From Piezodorus guildinii (lineage: Eukaryota > Arthropoda > Insecta > Hemiptera > Pentatomidae): a stretch of DNA of 64,000 nucleotides. Shown here in pieces: positions 20,741-31,782 of the stretch. Under the pieces are notes generated by a model. It had not been told where the DNA came from and ran no database searches. It saw only the letters and a list, made by a program, of their open reading frames with translations. Every line of letters begins with the position of its first letter. Within the stretch, counting starts at the first letter, position 1. A program made the translations under genes and the position numbers. The stretch is from contig CM041297.1 in the NCBI GenBank assembly GCA_023052935.1, forward strand, positions 45,322,417-45,386,416, written 5' to 3'.

Positions 20741-21109
20741 AATCAAAGTTTAAGGAAGAACAATTTAATTTATATGTAATATTTGATGGAATTTTTAAAA
20801 AAAGAACAATTTTGAAGTAATATGTAATTAGAATAACAATTTTATGTGAGTATATATAACAGAATAATACATGAATAGTAGATGAGGTATTAATTACACA
20901 CTTTTGTTAGTGTGTTTTGTTCCTAATCATATTAAAACATATGTTCCATTACTTTAAAACAGTGTTATTAATCAAAGAAGTTAATTTAATAATATATTGT
21001 AGTAATAAGATATTTTTATGCTTCATGTAAAATTTCCTAGAATAGATTATATTAGCTCTCAATTGTTCTTCTTAAAACTTTAATTTGTTGCTTAGTTTCT
21101 CATAGTCTT
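20741..21109. other. Intergenic AT-rich stretch, nothing recognised
   Basis: Lies between the left inverted arm and SINE family 1. I see no open frame or family signature. Confidence 0.4.
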
Positions 21110-21391
21110 TGTTTATTTATTTAACGTCACTTTATGCTAATGTGTCTAATCCAACGATGCTGCAGTGGAAGTCCTAAATTTTGCCTATCCAGGTTTAATT
21201 AGGATAGGGATCTTTAACGAGTACCTGACATAGCACAGGCTCAGGACCACCTTTTAACGTCCCCTCCGAAGGACGGCATAACTAAGGATTTTTTACTCCC
21301 ATTAAAAAATCCTAGAACCACCTGCGGGTTTGAACCCGTGACTTTTGGCCTAGGAGGCTGTTATGCTAGCCACCCAGCTACAAGTGATCCC
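21110..21391 (-). mobile_element. SINE family 1, minus strand, near full-length
   Basis: In reverse: tail GTTTATTTATTTAACGTCAC, body CCTATCCAGGTTTAATTAGG and CCCCTCCGAAGGACGGCATA, then the tRNA-like head with GCGGGTTTGAACCCGTGAC and the end AGTGATCCC. One of the cleanest copies. Confidence 0.8.
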
Positions 21392-21409
21392 TATTATTAT
21401 TATTATTTA

Positions 21410-21692
21410 TTTTTATTTTTTCTGGCTCGACAGGCCGTGTAGGCCCTTGGCCTCGTGGTATAATCTCCTGGAAAAATATATTCACGATTCATGATGATTC
21501 TTTACAGGGTAGGGTCATCACTCCTTACACCTATTTTTGTGAGTGCCACCATTTGGCTGACGGGTCTCACATACCCGGGGGAGAGGCTGTGGGTGAATCT
21601 CCATTCATTTATATCCTTATAAAAGCCCTGCCGGGACTGGGATTCGAACTCAGAACCTCTAGCACACTAGCCACTCAGCCACGGGCTCCCCC
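21410..21692 (-). mobile_element. SINE family 3 (tRNA-derived), minus strand
   Basis: The reverse complement starts GGAGCCCGTGGCTGAGTGG (A box) and has GAGTTCGAATCCCAG (B box) at tRNA spacing. An unrelated body with CCCGTCAGCC and ATGAATCGTGAATA follows. Only one clear copy lies in the window, so the family call rests on the pol III boxes. Confidence 0.6.
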
Positions 21693-21724
21693 CAGCACAG
21701 TACTAACCATCCCTATTATTATAG

Positions 21725-21960
21725 TCTTTAAATTTTTCATTCCAATATTATAAGTTTACATTAATGATCGTTTCCATATCTAATTCCCGTTATCTTATTT
21801 TTGTACCCAACTAATTATTATTTTTCTTTTAATTGTATTGGTTGTTATCTTGTTTTCCTCAGCCCTGATGAAGGCATTCTATGTAGGCCGAAACATCAGC
21901 AAACAATTAAATAAGTTTATGTTAATGTGTTTTATTTTATGACTGCACCCACAATCAATT
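21725..21960 (+). repeat. Inverted repeat arm with hammerhead-like motif
   Basis: Right partner of 20500-20740. It contains GCCCTGATGAAGGC...GGCCGAAACATCAGC at 21862-21900 and runs on through AAACAATTAAATAAGTTTAT. The organisation fits a terminal repeat of a Penelope-like element, but no Penelope coding region is visible nearby. Confidence 0.55.
21862..21900 (+). ncRNA. Hammerhead-ribozyme-like motif
   Basis: GCC, then the core CTGATGA (21865-21871), helix GGC/GCC, GAAAC (21890-21894) and cleavage triplet ATC. It resembles a minimal hammerhead. The first helix II pair is replaced by an unpaired A, and helix III has a C-A mismatch, so activity is doubtful. Confidence 0.4.
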
Positions 21961-22532
21961 TGTCCACCATATATTCTTGACAGTTAACAATAACACCATC
22001 AACAATAACTTAAAGTTGCTTGTACATTGCTGTAGTCCAAGGTGTTTACATATATAGAATTCCAAATTAACAGTTCTATTTCCATCATGCATTTTGATAA
22101 ATACAGTCCTTTTTTTTCGATTAATTTTGTTGTTTGTCCCAAAAAATGTGACAATTTTTTATCACAAAAGACTAGTAACACATCTGTTTAAATGATATAA
22201 CAAGGAACAATGACGTTGACCAAATATGTTGTGCGGATTTGCAGATGAGAGAGCCCACCTCTCTAATTATAAACACCTTGGCTGTAGCCTTCCAAATTAG
22301 TTTGTTTGTTTATATAAAGCAAAGGAGTCAGGATAGAAGTTGAAGAATCCAGGTTCATTTGCAAGCGCATCAAAATATAAATGTTTGTATTTGAGTACAT
22401 TTTAATTGAATAATCTTATCAAACAATTAATATAAGATAAGCATTCAATTGAATTTCGTATCAAGCAGGACACTGTGAATTGTTGATTTAGTGAAAAGAA
22501 TATTTAATTGTATACTGCATATGAACTATAAA
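21961..22532. other. Intergenic stretch, nothing recognised
   Basis: AT-rich between the inverted arm and the mariner. Short similar strings (CCAAGGTG/CACCTTGG, TCCAAATTA) recur near 22038 and 22265, but no family is evident. Confidence 0.4.
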
Positions 22533-22566
22533 TATTGGGTTGTAAAAAAAGTTTGTAGTATTTTTT

Positions 22567-22578
22567 ACTTTTGATTTC
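22567..22578 (+). repeat. Target-site duplication of the jockey LINE, left copy
   Basis: ACTTTTGATTTC, repeated exactly at 25364-25375 after the poly-A tail. Both copies are mariner sequence. Confidence 0.9.
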
Positions 22579-25095
22579 TACCGTACTGACCACCCAGACG
22601 GCAAAGCCCATGCCGGTTCTGCTATCATTGTCCACCAATCCCTCTCTCATCATTTACTCCCACTTCCCACCTATGATTTCCTACAAGCCACAGCCATAGT
22701 AATCAAGACTTTTTCCTTTCCGGTAACCCTCACATCTGCATATTGCCCTCCTAAACATTCCATTTCCAATTCCGAATTTGTATCCTTCCTGGATTCCTTA
22801 GGAAATTGCTTCATTCTGGGTGCAGACTTAAACGCCAAGCATCAGCAGTGGGGTTCCAGAACCACGAATTCTCGGGGACGAAATTTGCTGTCTGCACTCA
22901 ACTCCCGAAATTTTAATATCCTGCCTCCTGACTCCCCTACCTACTGGCCAACCGATCCTAACCGCAATCCTGACATACTCGACTTCTTTATCCACAGCGG
23001 ATTAGGCTCCCTCAACTTGTCTGTAACTCGCCTTGATGAACTATCCTCAGACCATAGTCCACTGATCCTAAAAGTATCTCTCACTCCAATTCCAAAACCC
23101 ATTCCACCATCATTCATCCGAGGCCCTGTCAACTGGAACCTTTTCCGCCAAATCCTAACCGATAATATTGACCTCAGAATAACCCTCAAAACCCCAGATG
23201 ACCTAGATAATTCCGTCTATTCCTTTACCACCGCCATCCAACAAGCTGTCTGGACTGCCTCCTCTCCTAAACACTCCAATATAAATCCTCACCAAAATCA
23301 TTTTCCACAACATATTATAGACCTCATCCATACCAAACGCCGAGCAAGATCATTATGGCAGCGCACCCGACACCCAACAGATCGCCGCTCCTATAACTTC
23401 TATTGTAGACAATTGAAGAGGGAGTTGGCGACCTTCCGTTCCCAGTCCTTTAATTCCTACCTCTCCTCTCTATCAGCTCGTGATAATTCCCTGTGGAATA
23501 TCACGAAAAAGATCCTAAAATACCATCAAGTTTCCCATCCTCTCCGACGTTGTGATGACTCCTGGGCTGCGTCTGATGAAGATAAAGCCGAGGAATTCGC
23601 CACACACCTCTCCAAAGTTTTCACTCCTCACCCGGAATCCCACGCCAATCACACCGCAACAGTGCAAGACTTTCTTATGTCACCAATTCCACTTTCCCAA
23701 CCTCCTAAAGCTATTAATCCCTCTGAGGTCAAATATCTTCTCCAAAAACTGACCCTCCGTAAATCTCCTGGACACGATCTCCTTACTCCCCAGATCCTCC
23801 GACAACTTCCGCAGAAAGCTATTATATTCCTTACTTATATTTACAACTGCATCCTACGCACCACCTATTTTCCTCTGTTATGGAAACATTCCACTATCAT
23901 TCTTTTTCTAAAACCAGGCAAACCTTCCAACAACACTTCATCCTACAGGCCTATTAGTCTACTCCCCATCCTCTCAAAAATCTTCGAAAGGCTTCTTCTT
24001 AAACGTATCCTACCCATATTAGAATCTCAAAATCTTCCTTCCCATCAGTTTGGATTCCGTCCTCAGCATTCCACAGTTCAACAGGGGCTCCGAGTTGTAG
24101 ACCATATTTCCTCAGCTCTTGAATGCAAAGAGTATTGTTCTGGTGCGTTTCTGGACATTGCGCAAGCTTTTGACCGGGTATGGCACACTGGATTACTCTT
24201 CAAGCTGAAAACCCATTTACCCCAGTCTCTATACCTCATTCTCCGATCCTATCTCTCAAACCGTTCCTTCCGCGTTCGCTGTGGTGTAGAATTTTCTAGC
24301 CTTTATCCCGTTGAGGCCGGTGTTCCTCAAGGCAGCGTCTTGGGACCCGTCCTCTACATCCTTTACACTGCTGATATTCCTACACATCCTGATACCTTTC
24401 TGGCAACTTTTGCAGACGACACCGCCATCTTATCATCCAGTTCCAATCCTGAAACAGCATCCTTAAACCTGCAAAGACACCTTTCTCTTATCGAAGACTG
24501 GTGTAATGCTTGGCGCATAAAGGTGAACGAAGCCAAATGCAAACACGTAACCTTCACTCTTCGACGAAACTCCTGTCCGCCAGTTTATTTCAACTCATTA
24601 CCAATTCCTCTCTCAGATACAGTCCGGTATCTTGGCTTACTGTTAGACAAAAGATTGACTTGGAACCCACATACAAGACTTAAAAGACAAGAACTCAACC
24701 GACGATTCGGACAGTTATACCGACTACTCAACAGAAAATCTGAACTTACAGCTGACAACAAATTATTAATCTACAAGACAATACTGAAGCCCATTTGGAC
24801 CTACGGACTTGAACTGTGGGGGACAGCTAAACGTACTAACATCAAACGCATTCAATCCTTTCAATCCAAAGTCCTCCGTACAATAGTAAATGCTCCTTAT
24901 TATGTCTCCAACTATACCTTGCACCACGACCTTAATGTTCCATTTATTTCAGACCTAATTCCATCCAAATTTTCCAAATTCCACCAGAACCTATTTCATC
25001 ATCCTAATCCTCTAGCTCAATCCCTATCCAGCTCCACTCATCCATACAACCCACCTAGAAGGTTGAAACGGCAGTGGCCCCGCGACCTGTTGTAA
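22579..25095 (+). CDS. Jockey ORF2: endonuclease (partial) and reverse transcriptase
   Basis: The frame is open for 838 codons from the truncation point; the first ATG is at 22885. The endonuclease part shows ILGADLNAKHQQWGS (near 22820), NILPPDSPTYW, then PDILDFFIHSG and LSSDHSPLIL, the late catalytic motifs of AP-type endonucleases. RT motifs are LRKSPGHDLLTPQIL, SSYRPISLLPILSKIFERLL, QFGFRPQHSTVQQ, DIAQAFDRVW, GVPQGSVLGPVLY and FADDTAIL (catalytic Asp pair near 24415-24420). The C-terminus, LKPIWTYGLELW, is typical of jockey elements. No RNase H is present, as usual for this clade. The endonuclease N-terminus is missing, so this copy cannot make a complete protein. A relative fragment lies at 7806-8335. 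Confidence 0.9.
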   Translation, partial: YRTDHPDGKAHAGSAIIVHQSLSHHLLPLPTYDFLQATAIVIKTFSFPVTLTSAYCPPKHSISNSEFVSFLDSLGNCFILGADLNAKHQQWGSRTTNSRGRNLLSALNSRNFNILPPDSPTYWPTDPNRNPDILDFFIHSGLGSLNLSVTRLDELSSDHSPLILKVSLTPIPKPIPPSFIRGPVNWNLFRQILTDNIDLRITLKTPDDLDNSVYSFTTAIQQAVWTASSPKHSNINPHQNHFPQHIIDLIHTKRRARSLWQRTRHPTDRRSYNFYCRQLKRELATFRSQSFNSYLSSLSARDNSLWNITKKILKYHQVSHPLRRCDDSWAASDEDKAEEFATHLSKVFTPHPESHANHTATVQDFLMSPIPLSQPPKAINPSEVKYLLQKLTLRKSPGHDLLTPQILRQLPQKAIIFLTYIYNCILRTTYFPLLWKHSTIILFLKPGKPSNNTSSYRPISLLPILSKIFERLLLKRILPILESQNLPSHQFGFRPQHSTVQQGLRVVDHISSALECKEYCSGAFLDIAQAFDRVWHTGLLFKLKTHLPQSLYLILRSYLSNRSFRVRCGVEFSSLYPVEAGVPQGSVLGPVLYILYTADIPTHPDTFLATFADDTAILSSSSNPETASLNLQRHLSLIEDWCNAWRIKVNEAKCKHVTFTLRRNSCPPVYFNSLPIPLSDTVRYLGLLLDKRLTWNPHTRLKRQELNRRFGQLYRLLNRKSELTADNKLLIYKTILKPIWTYGLELWGTAKRTNIKRIQSFQSKVLRTIVNAPYYVSNYTLHHDLNVPFISDLIPSKFSKFHQNLFHHPNPLAQSLSSSTHPYNPPRRLKRQWPRDLL

Positions 25096-25363
25096 ATATA
25101 TTGGAGTTCTAGCACTGGCTAGATTCTCCACTCAATGTGATGTACGTATGAGTGTGTGTATGTGTATATAGGTATAAATGAATTCTTGACTATTGTATTA
25201 ATTCATTATTGTGTATATATTTTATTGTAATTTTATTCCGTGTAAATATTGTATGAATGTAGTATGTATGATATCTTTCAGCACTACTATTAATGTCCAA
25301 ATTGGGACAGATTGTAATTTTACTGAATAAAAATTGTTGTTGTTGATATAAAAAAAAAAAAAA
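22579..25363 (+). mobile_element. Jockey-type non-LTR retrotransposon, 5'-truncated, intact RT frame
   Basis: A perfect 12-bp target duplication (22567-22578 and 25364-25375) and a terminal A15 tract define the ends. The element starts inside the AP endonuclease domain and has lost ORF1. It runs through RT and a ~270-bp 3' UTR with AATAAA at 25326. The insertion target was a mariner. The unbroken frame and exact duplication point to recent retrotransposition. Confidence 0.92.
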
Positions 25364-25874
25364 ACTTTTGATTTCAATAAAAACTTCAGATTCTTGAAAA
25401 TGAGAAATGTTAAGAGTTTCTGGGATACCCTGTGTCGTAGTGTTGGTTGTTAGTGACCAATGCTTGAATTTGGTCATCATCGACAGTTGAAGGACGACAC
25501 GTGCGCTTTGCGTCCTCCAGGTCAAAATTTCCGGTTCTGAATCGAGCAAACCAATTACGGACGGTGCCTTCTCCTTAGGCATCATCGACATACACACTGC
25601 AAATTTTGTTAACCGTCTGTGCAGCGGATTTACCTTTTCGGTAATAAAAAATTATCAAATGGCGAAAACGATCTTTTTGCTTCCATCTTGAGCAAGCTAA
25701 ATACCACTTAAAGATAAGGAATCTCCGCTGAAACTAGTGCATAAAAGCTAAGTTATTGAAGGTAAGTTATTGACCAAGTAAACATGATTTTATAAACACA
25801 GAGAGGATAATATTGAAAAAAAAAAAAAAAAACGCTTCGAACTTATTTTACAACACAATAAAAATTATTTATGT

Positions 25875-26320
25875 ATACAAATACATAATAATAATAATAG
25901 GCTTACCGAACCCAAAGGTTCGATGCCGATACCACTAAACTCCGCCTTCGGCTTTATCAGTCGGATTAGCGAATACCAACTTTCTCGGAATCCGTTCCTC
26001 ACCGAGTCTCCGCGATGCTATCAACTCAATTATATTCACAAGGTACAAGCTCCGCAATTTCGCGTTGTGCTGCCTTCTAAACTCCCCAGTGGCTTCATCG
26101 CTTTTTGGACCAAATATTTTACGCCTTGCCTGTTCATCCTTCATAGTAAGCGGCCACGTTTCACATCCGTAAAGAAAAAGAATAATAGTTTTATAAATTT
26201 TAACCTTTAAGTTTTTGGACAGAAGCCGCGAGTTAAATAATTTAGCAACTGAATAATAACAAGCATTTCCCACCTTTGACCGGGACTTAATTTCTTCCTG
26301 GATTTCGATACAAATACATA
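25875..26320 (-). mobile_element. RTE-type LINE fragment with 13-bp target duplication
   Basis: ATACAAATACATA occurs at 25875-25887 and 26308-26320 and brackets the fragment. The (TAA)n tail is at the left. On the minus strand it reads SRSKVGNACYYSVAKLFNS, then FGPKSDEATGEFRRQ and ASRRLGEERIPRKLVFA, the C-terminal part of the same family as 61226-62183. It is shorter because of internal deletions. Confidence 0.82.
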
Positions 26321-28269
26321 TAAAATAAAATTTGATGACATACCAATGTTTAAGTTTTTTTAATATTAATTTGGCAGATGACAAAAATCTACCAGTTATT
26401 GCATTTTTAAATGAAAAATTAGGATTTGATAGGTCCAATGATCGGAAATATAGTACAACAAACTATAAAACGACAATCGATGCAGTTTTTACACGATATT
26501 TACATATATCGAAACTCATACATATTTCAATCAAAAATTTTCGTTTTATACTTTAGTTACCACAGACCTATTGTTTCTTTTCTAGAATATAATGAAATCG
26601 TTAGAACAAATAATTTAAATATTTTAGAAATTGGTGAAAATTGAAATTTATACAAATAGTAACTGCCAGATTTAAAAAAAAGAAAAATATTTGAAATAGG
26701 TATTTTTTTCTGATTCTATTTTACCTATGATTGGTTTGCTTTGAACAAAAAATGTTTTTAATATAATACAATGTGAATTAACTAAATCCCTATACTTTTG
26801 GCACCACTTTGATTAAGACAAAAAAACTGTTTCATATTTCTTTGTTTATTAATTATTTTTTCAATTTTCTGGTTTATGACAGTCTAAACATTTTCCTAAT
26901 TACTTTAACAATGTAAAACATTAAACAATATTGGAAAAAATTGGTTAAAAGTGTAGCAATTTAAGGGTGATTCACAGTAAAATATGCAAATCAAAAATTT
27001 GTAACCAAAAAGTGAGTTTGAGTATCTTTTCCAAAAATTCGAAAAGTTTATGAGCACTCAAGAAAGATACCAATCCAATATTTGTAAGTGTTCTAAAGGT
27101 TAGCTTCAAAATTCGTTCTACATTACTGTCAATCTAAAATGACACTCTGAACAATTTACAGCACCATTCGTTACAGCCTCTCTAATAATGGTGACATGTT
27201 TTTGGAATCATACCTAGTCTGCCAAAAAAATCTGTTTTTTTAAACAATTTTTGAAGAGAAAAAAATTTACAAATTTTATTTTAAAAAGACGAACTAAGGA
27301 TGATTATGTTAAACTCTTTCCAGGTAAGAACAATGTTAACTATTATCATTCAATGTCAATATTAAAATCTAGCACTTGAAAATCCATCTCTTGAAACTTA
27401 CGTCATAAATAAATATAGGTATGCACATTTTTACGATTTTAAATAGTTTATTATTATAGTATCCCTACTAATAAACTATATATACATAATAAAGCTGAAA
27501 AACAAACCAAAAAATAATGATTAAATCATTTAAAAGTTCAAAAAAAAAAAAAAAAAATACGTTGAAGATTTAATTTTAATTGATTGCATTCTTAATAACA
27601 CCGATAAAGCAATTGAATTTCAATCAGGTTTTCACAAGAACATTTCTCATTACCACTTCAAAATGATATTGTAGTAATATGCGATGTTGCACAGTGATCT
27701 AAAAACCATTTTTTGTGTACTAAAAATTTAAAAACCATTTCAAAATTTCAGCTTCCAATGATATTATAATGATAATAAGTCACTGATAAAGTTGATAACA
27801 TGTGTGAGCTACATTAGAGAAATTATTGCAAATATTGGAGAACAGATGAAAATTGGGCACCCTTCGATCTGGCGTGATGTTATTACAATGGAGGCAAGAG
27901 CGTACTCATACGCTGGGTTTTCGTTACAGGCTAGTGGGATAAAGATATATGTAAATTTAGAAAAATACCTTTGGAAAGTGAACTTGAAAATTAAATCAAC
28001 AAATATCACGCCTAATGCAGGAAAATACCCTTAAACTTAAGGTATTGCATTTGATAATTGTCCATTACTTCCAGATGTATCGAGGGGAAATTAGATACAA
28101 TGTCTTTGTTTTTTTTCCGTTTAATATTACTTTTTCTTCATAATTTAAACACATAATCGATTTTTTTCAGCATTAATGTTTCCTCTCATTTTATGGGGTT
28201 GCTGAGTTGTTTCGCGCGCATTGCCTAGACACTACAGATGACCAAAAAACCTGTGAAAAAATAATTACG
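26321..28269. other. Intergenic ~1.9 kb, nothing recognised
   Basis: AT-rich. A frame of 80 codons at 27792-28034 has no recognisable motif and is overlapped by an equally long antisense frame. I treat it as chance. Short A runs are at 27540-27557. Confidence 0.4.
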
Positions 28270-28400
28270 AGTACGAGTCTCGGTGCTGAGGTTGCTTTTA
28301 TGTTGGCATCTATCTCCCGCTCTCACCCCCTGGCCCGAGTAACCTCCGTACAGCCTTCAAAGGCGAGGAAGGGGTAAAGAAGAAAAAAAAAAAAAAAAGA
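28270..28400 (+). mobile_element. SINE family 4, 3' part
   Basis: CTCTCACCCCCTGGCCCGAG and CCTTCAAAGGCGAGGAAGGG before an A-rich tail resemble the 3' half of the element at 60466-60690 (CTCACTCCTTGGCCCGAG, CCTTCAAAAGCGAAG). Confidence 0.5.
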
Positions 28401-29050
28401 AAAGAAAAAAAAAGTGTCCTCTCATAATTCTATTTAGGAAACCTGTAACGAGAACAAATTTTATTCGCAATTATAATTAAAAATAAAATAAAAAATTGGG
28501 TCAGAACCCATCTATATGGATTAAAATAAAACGCGAACAAGATTTCGAAAAGTGTAAGATCGATCTAAATTCCGGTTCAAAACATCGATCCAGGACCTCC
28601 AAATTATCGATCACCATATCAATTAAAACATTGACAAGAACAAGAAATCGAAAAAAAAAATGAGAACAATGGGTTTTGAAAAATATCAAATGGTCCAATT
28701 CTGGATGCGACAAAAAAAAAAAAAAAAAAAAGTGTAATTCCTAAGAAAAATCCTAAAGTAAGGTTAAATTTGGAATATTTGGTTCTTTTAAATTAAAATT
28801 ATTCATATTAAAACAGCACAATTTTTTACATGTTATCAACATTTTTTCGAATAAAAAAGTGTGCTATTTTAACATGAATAAATAAGTAAATCTTTCTCAA
28901 GTCGTAATAATCTAGAGAATTAAAATAATTACAAATGATAAATAGTATAATACTTGGTCCATTTTGGTGAAAAGTTCGAACATTCCTTGGATTTTCAAAC
29001 ATGAAATTAAAGTGTTTTAAAACTTATCGTTTTTGAGTTGAACTTACTTC
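28401..29050. other. Intergenic stretch, possible eroded Helentron-like end
   Basis: Mostly unrecognised. The last ~100 bp before the (AC)n tract (AAACATGAAATTAAAGTG, ACTTATCGTTT) resemble the HL sequence that precedes its own (AC)n tract, so an old copy may lie here. Confidence 0.3.
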
Positions 29051-29104
29051 ACACACACACACACACACACACACCACACACACACAACACACACACACAC
29101 ACAC
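29051..29104. repeat. (AC)n microsatellite
   Basis: Dinucleotide CA tract with a few interruptions. Confidence 0.9.
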
Positions 29105-29255
29105 ACCACACGCACTCACTGAAGAAGTTGGCAGCATAGCATATCTGGTGAAACTTAGGTAAAGAAATTAATGACACAGTCAAAACCAGCAAAGTACAAT
29201 AATAAGACAGCAACTAAAATTAATATATTTCTTTTTTTCGTCTTTAAGTTAATTT

Positions 29256-29519
29256 AAAACTTATTAAAAAGGGGTCTCCTGGGGCATAGTAGTTAGCATA
29301 AAAGCCTTCTATGACCAAGGTCACGGATCCAAACCTGCATGTGGCCCTAGGATGTTTTAATGGGAGTAAAAAATCCTTAGTTATACCTGATGCAGGTCTT
29401 AAAGATCCCTATCTGAATTAAGCATGGATATGCAAAATATAGGACTCCTTCAGTAGCATCGTCCGATTATCCTAAGTAGCATAAAATGACGTTTAATGAA
29501 TAAAAAAACAAAACTTATT
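29256..29519 (+). mobile_element. SINE family 1 with target duplication
   Basis: AAAACTTATT at 29256-29265 and 29510-29519 brackets a diverged full-length copy. The head begins GGGGTCTCCTGGGGCATAG, and the body has GGGAGTAAAAAATCCTTAG and AGCATAAAATGACGTTTAAT. Confidence 0.78.
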
Positions 29520-29788
29520 GTTTAATTTTTTTCATTTTTATTTTTGGAGAGAGAGAGATACAATTTATTTAACATGTGGTGCTGCTCAACTTAATTGGGT
29601 TGCTAATTACACAGCTTAGTTTGCTTTTTCCTTAATGGAGAATTTTTGATATAAACATATTAACATCTTAAAAATCCTAACATGCAATAAAAATAAAAAT
29701 AGATTAATATTTTTTTTCTTTTAAAATTTTTTTTTTCAAAATTATTTTTCTCATTTTATTCTTTTCTTGTTTATCTCTCATATTAATT

Positions 29789-29888
<100 letters not shown>

Positions 29889-30239
29889 ACAAAAAAATAT
29901 CTATATTAATAATGATCATAATAATTATCACATGACATCCTATGGCAACCATATGAAAATCCGCTTCAATATTAAATCTCCAGCATATACTCGTACAATA
30001 ACAATAATAAAATAATAATAAATAATAAATAAAATAATAAAAAATAAATGATCAAAACCAACTACTGCATGTCTTTTTATTGAAGTCTGCTGAAATTTCT
30101 TAGAAAGAGGAATACAAATGAATGAATTCTGATAATGGAAAAGTTGAGGTATATAGTTCAAGTGGTCTCAACTATGTTTATTTACAACGATAGCAACGTA
30201 ATAATATTGATTTTAATTGTATTTTACGTTGTATCAGCG

Positions 30240-30320
30240 TTATCAGATTTCATTCAAGTGGACAGGATCCGCTTTTTATATGCCCGTACCGAGGAATGCA
30301 TAACCAGAACTCCATTTCAG
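30240..30320 (+). other. Possible 5' UTR exon of cathepsin B copy 2
   Basis: TTTCAG|GTGAGT at 30315-30326 is a strong donor. TTTATTTAG|G ends at 30418, one base before the ATG of copy 2. A 98-bp intron (30321-30418) would join a short non-coding leader to exon 1. The transcription start is unknown; 30240 is a rough guess at the left limit. Confidence 0.45.
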
Positions 30321-30419
30321 GTGAGTCTGAGATTTTCTCTTTTTCATTTATTATTTTTTTGTATCTTCAAATTTCATTCGAAACGTGACCATCAATATTT
30401 TTAAATGGTTTTATTTAGG

Positions 30420-31724
30420 ATGAAGATACTTTCACTATCATGCTTGCTGTCGGTGGCTGTATATGCTAGTGCAGTCCACCAAGACGAACTTAAGGATATT
30501 ATCGATACTGTCAATAAGTCTGGAGCGAAATGGAAAGTAAGAGAAACAAGTTGAAATGCTTCTAATTTTTTTTTTTTTAAATACAATAACAAATTAGTAA
30601 GTTTTATTTCTGTATTAAGGCTTAATACTGTCTAACGATAGCATTCCAGTGACTTTTTATGTTACCATATCTCAGACCTAACATCTTTTCTGGCAAATTA
30701 ACAGTATTATTGAGTTTTTAAATATTATTTTTATTTTATTATTAGATTTTTTTTATTTGATTAAATTCTGAAAAGTGGTTTGGACAGTTTATCTTTAGTA
30801 TGTACAGTAGAAAATATGGAGGAAATAATTACTTTTAAGGAAATAAAAACTTCTAGAAATCAAATACTATTTTTTTTTTTAAATTTTTAAATTTTATAAT
30901 TTTTACTATAACCAGCTTTCAGCCTTAAGAGGTGCAGTAGTTTTAAATGTGGGGAATTTTTTTGTATATATTTTTTTTTACATGATTAATGTAAATTTCT
31001 TTTTTTTATTTAAATTGGAGAAATTTTAAATTTCGATTAAAGAAGCTAATGCTTGAACAACTTTCTATTATATTATGACCATTCAACATATGATAAATTA
31101 AATTTTTTTAAATCTCATATTTGATTTAAATATCTCTCACCTCTTTTTTTTTAATTTTAATTTTCTATATTATATTATCTTTCTACTATCTTTTGTTCCT
31201 ATTATTTTTATATTTGTCTTTTGTTATACCTTTCATTTCACATTGTTTTTATTATCTGTATATTTCTTTTACTTATCATCTTTATATAGTATTCTACATA
31301 TGGTTGTTATCTATTGTTTTTATAGCCCTGAAGAAGTCCTATAATTTAGGCCGAAACGTCGGCACCAGTTTATTAAGTTTATATCATAATTGTGTGTTAT
31401 GTGTGCACCCTGAAGTAACTTCTCCCACTTACTCAATGCAATAGTTTTCGGCATAGGGGCTCATTTGGCTATACTCTCAAACTTGCAGATTAAAACCTTT
31501 ACTAATGCAAAGCGTTGTAATGTGAAATCTGTTATTAATGCATACGTCAGTTAGTAAAGCGAGAATGGTTGACTGTGAGTAGGGGAGAAGTTGATTCTGG
31601 GTGCAATAAAATAAACAAGAGAGAGAAATGCTTTATTTATTTGGCAATGCTTCCCAAATACATCGGGTTGCTTATATAACACAGCATACTTATCAGTCAC
31701 TTGGACATATTTTACATACATTTT

Positions 31725-31782
<58 letters not shown>

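Larger units (their letters stand above)
22535..25858 (-). mobile_element. Mariner element, internally deleted and split by a jockey LINE
   Basis: Terminal inverted repeats TTGGGTTGTAAAAAAAGTTT (22535) and, reversed, TTGTGTTGTAAAATAAGTTC (25858) are flanked by TA on both sides (22533-34 and 25859-60). Without the LINE the mariner is about 530 bp, against roughly 1.3 kb for an autonomous one. The minus-strand frame at 25380-25700 reads KGKSAAQTVNKICSVY, then TVRNWFARFRTGNFDLEDA, the N-terminal helix-turn-helix half of a mariner transposase. It carries a stop and lacks the catalytic DD34D half. Confidence 0.85.

Noticed and set aside
27792..28034. 80-codon frame with an overlapping antisense frame of 66 codons
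   Set aside because: No motif, no splice context and no paralogue. The length is expected by chance in 64 kb.
30135..30404. 89-codon open frame upstream of cathepsin copy 2
   Set aside because: It runs through a strong splice donor and into a likely leader intron. The composition is that of translated AT-rich non-coding DNA.
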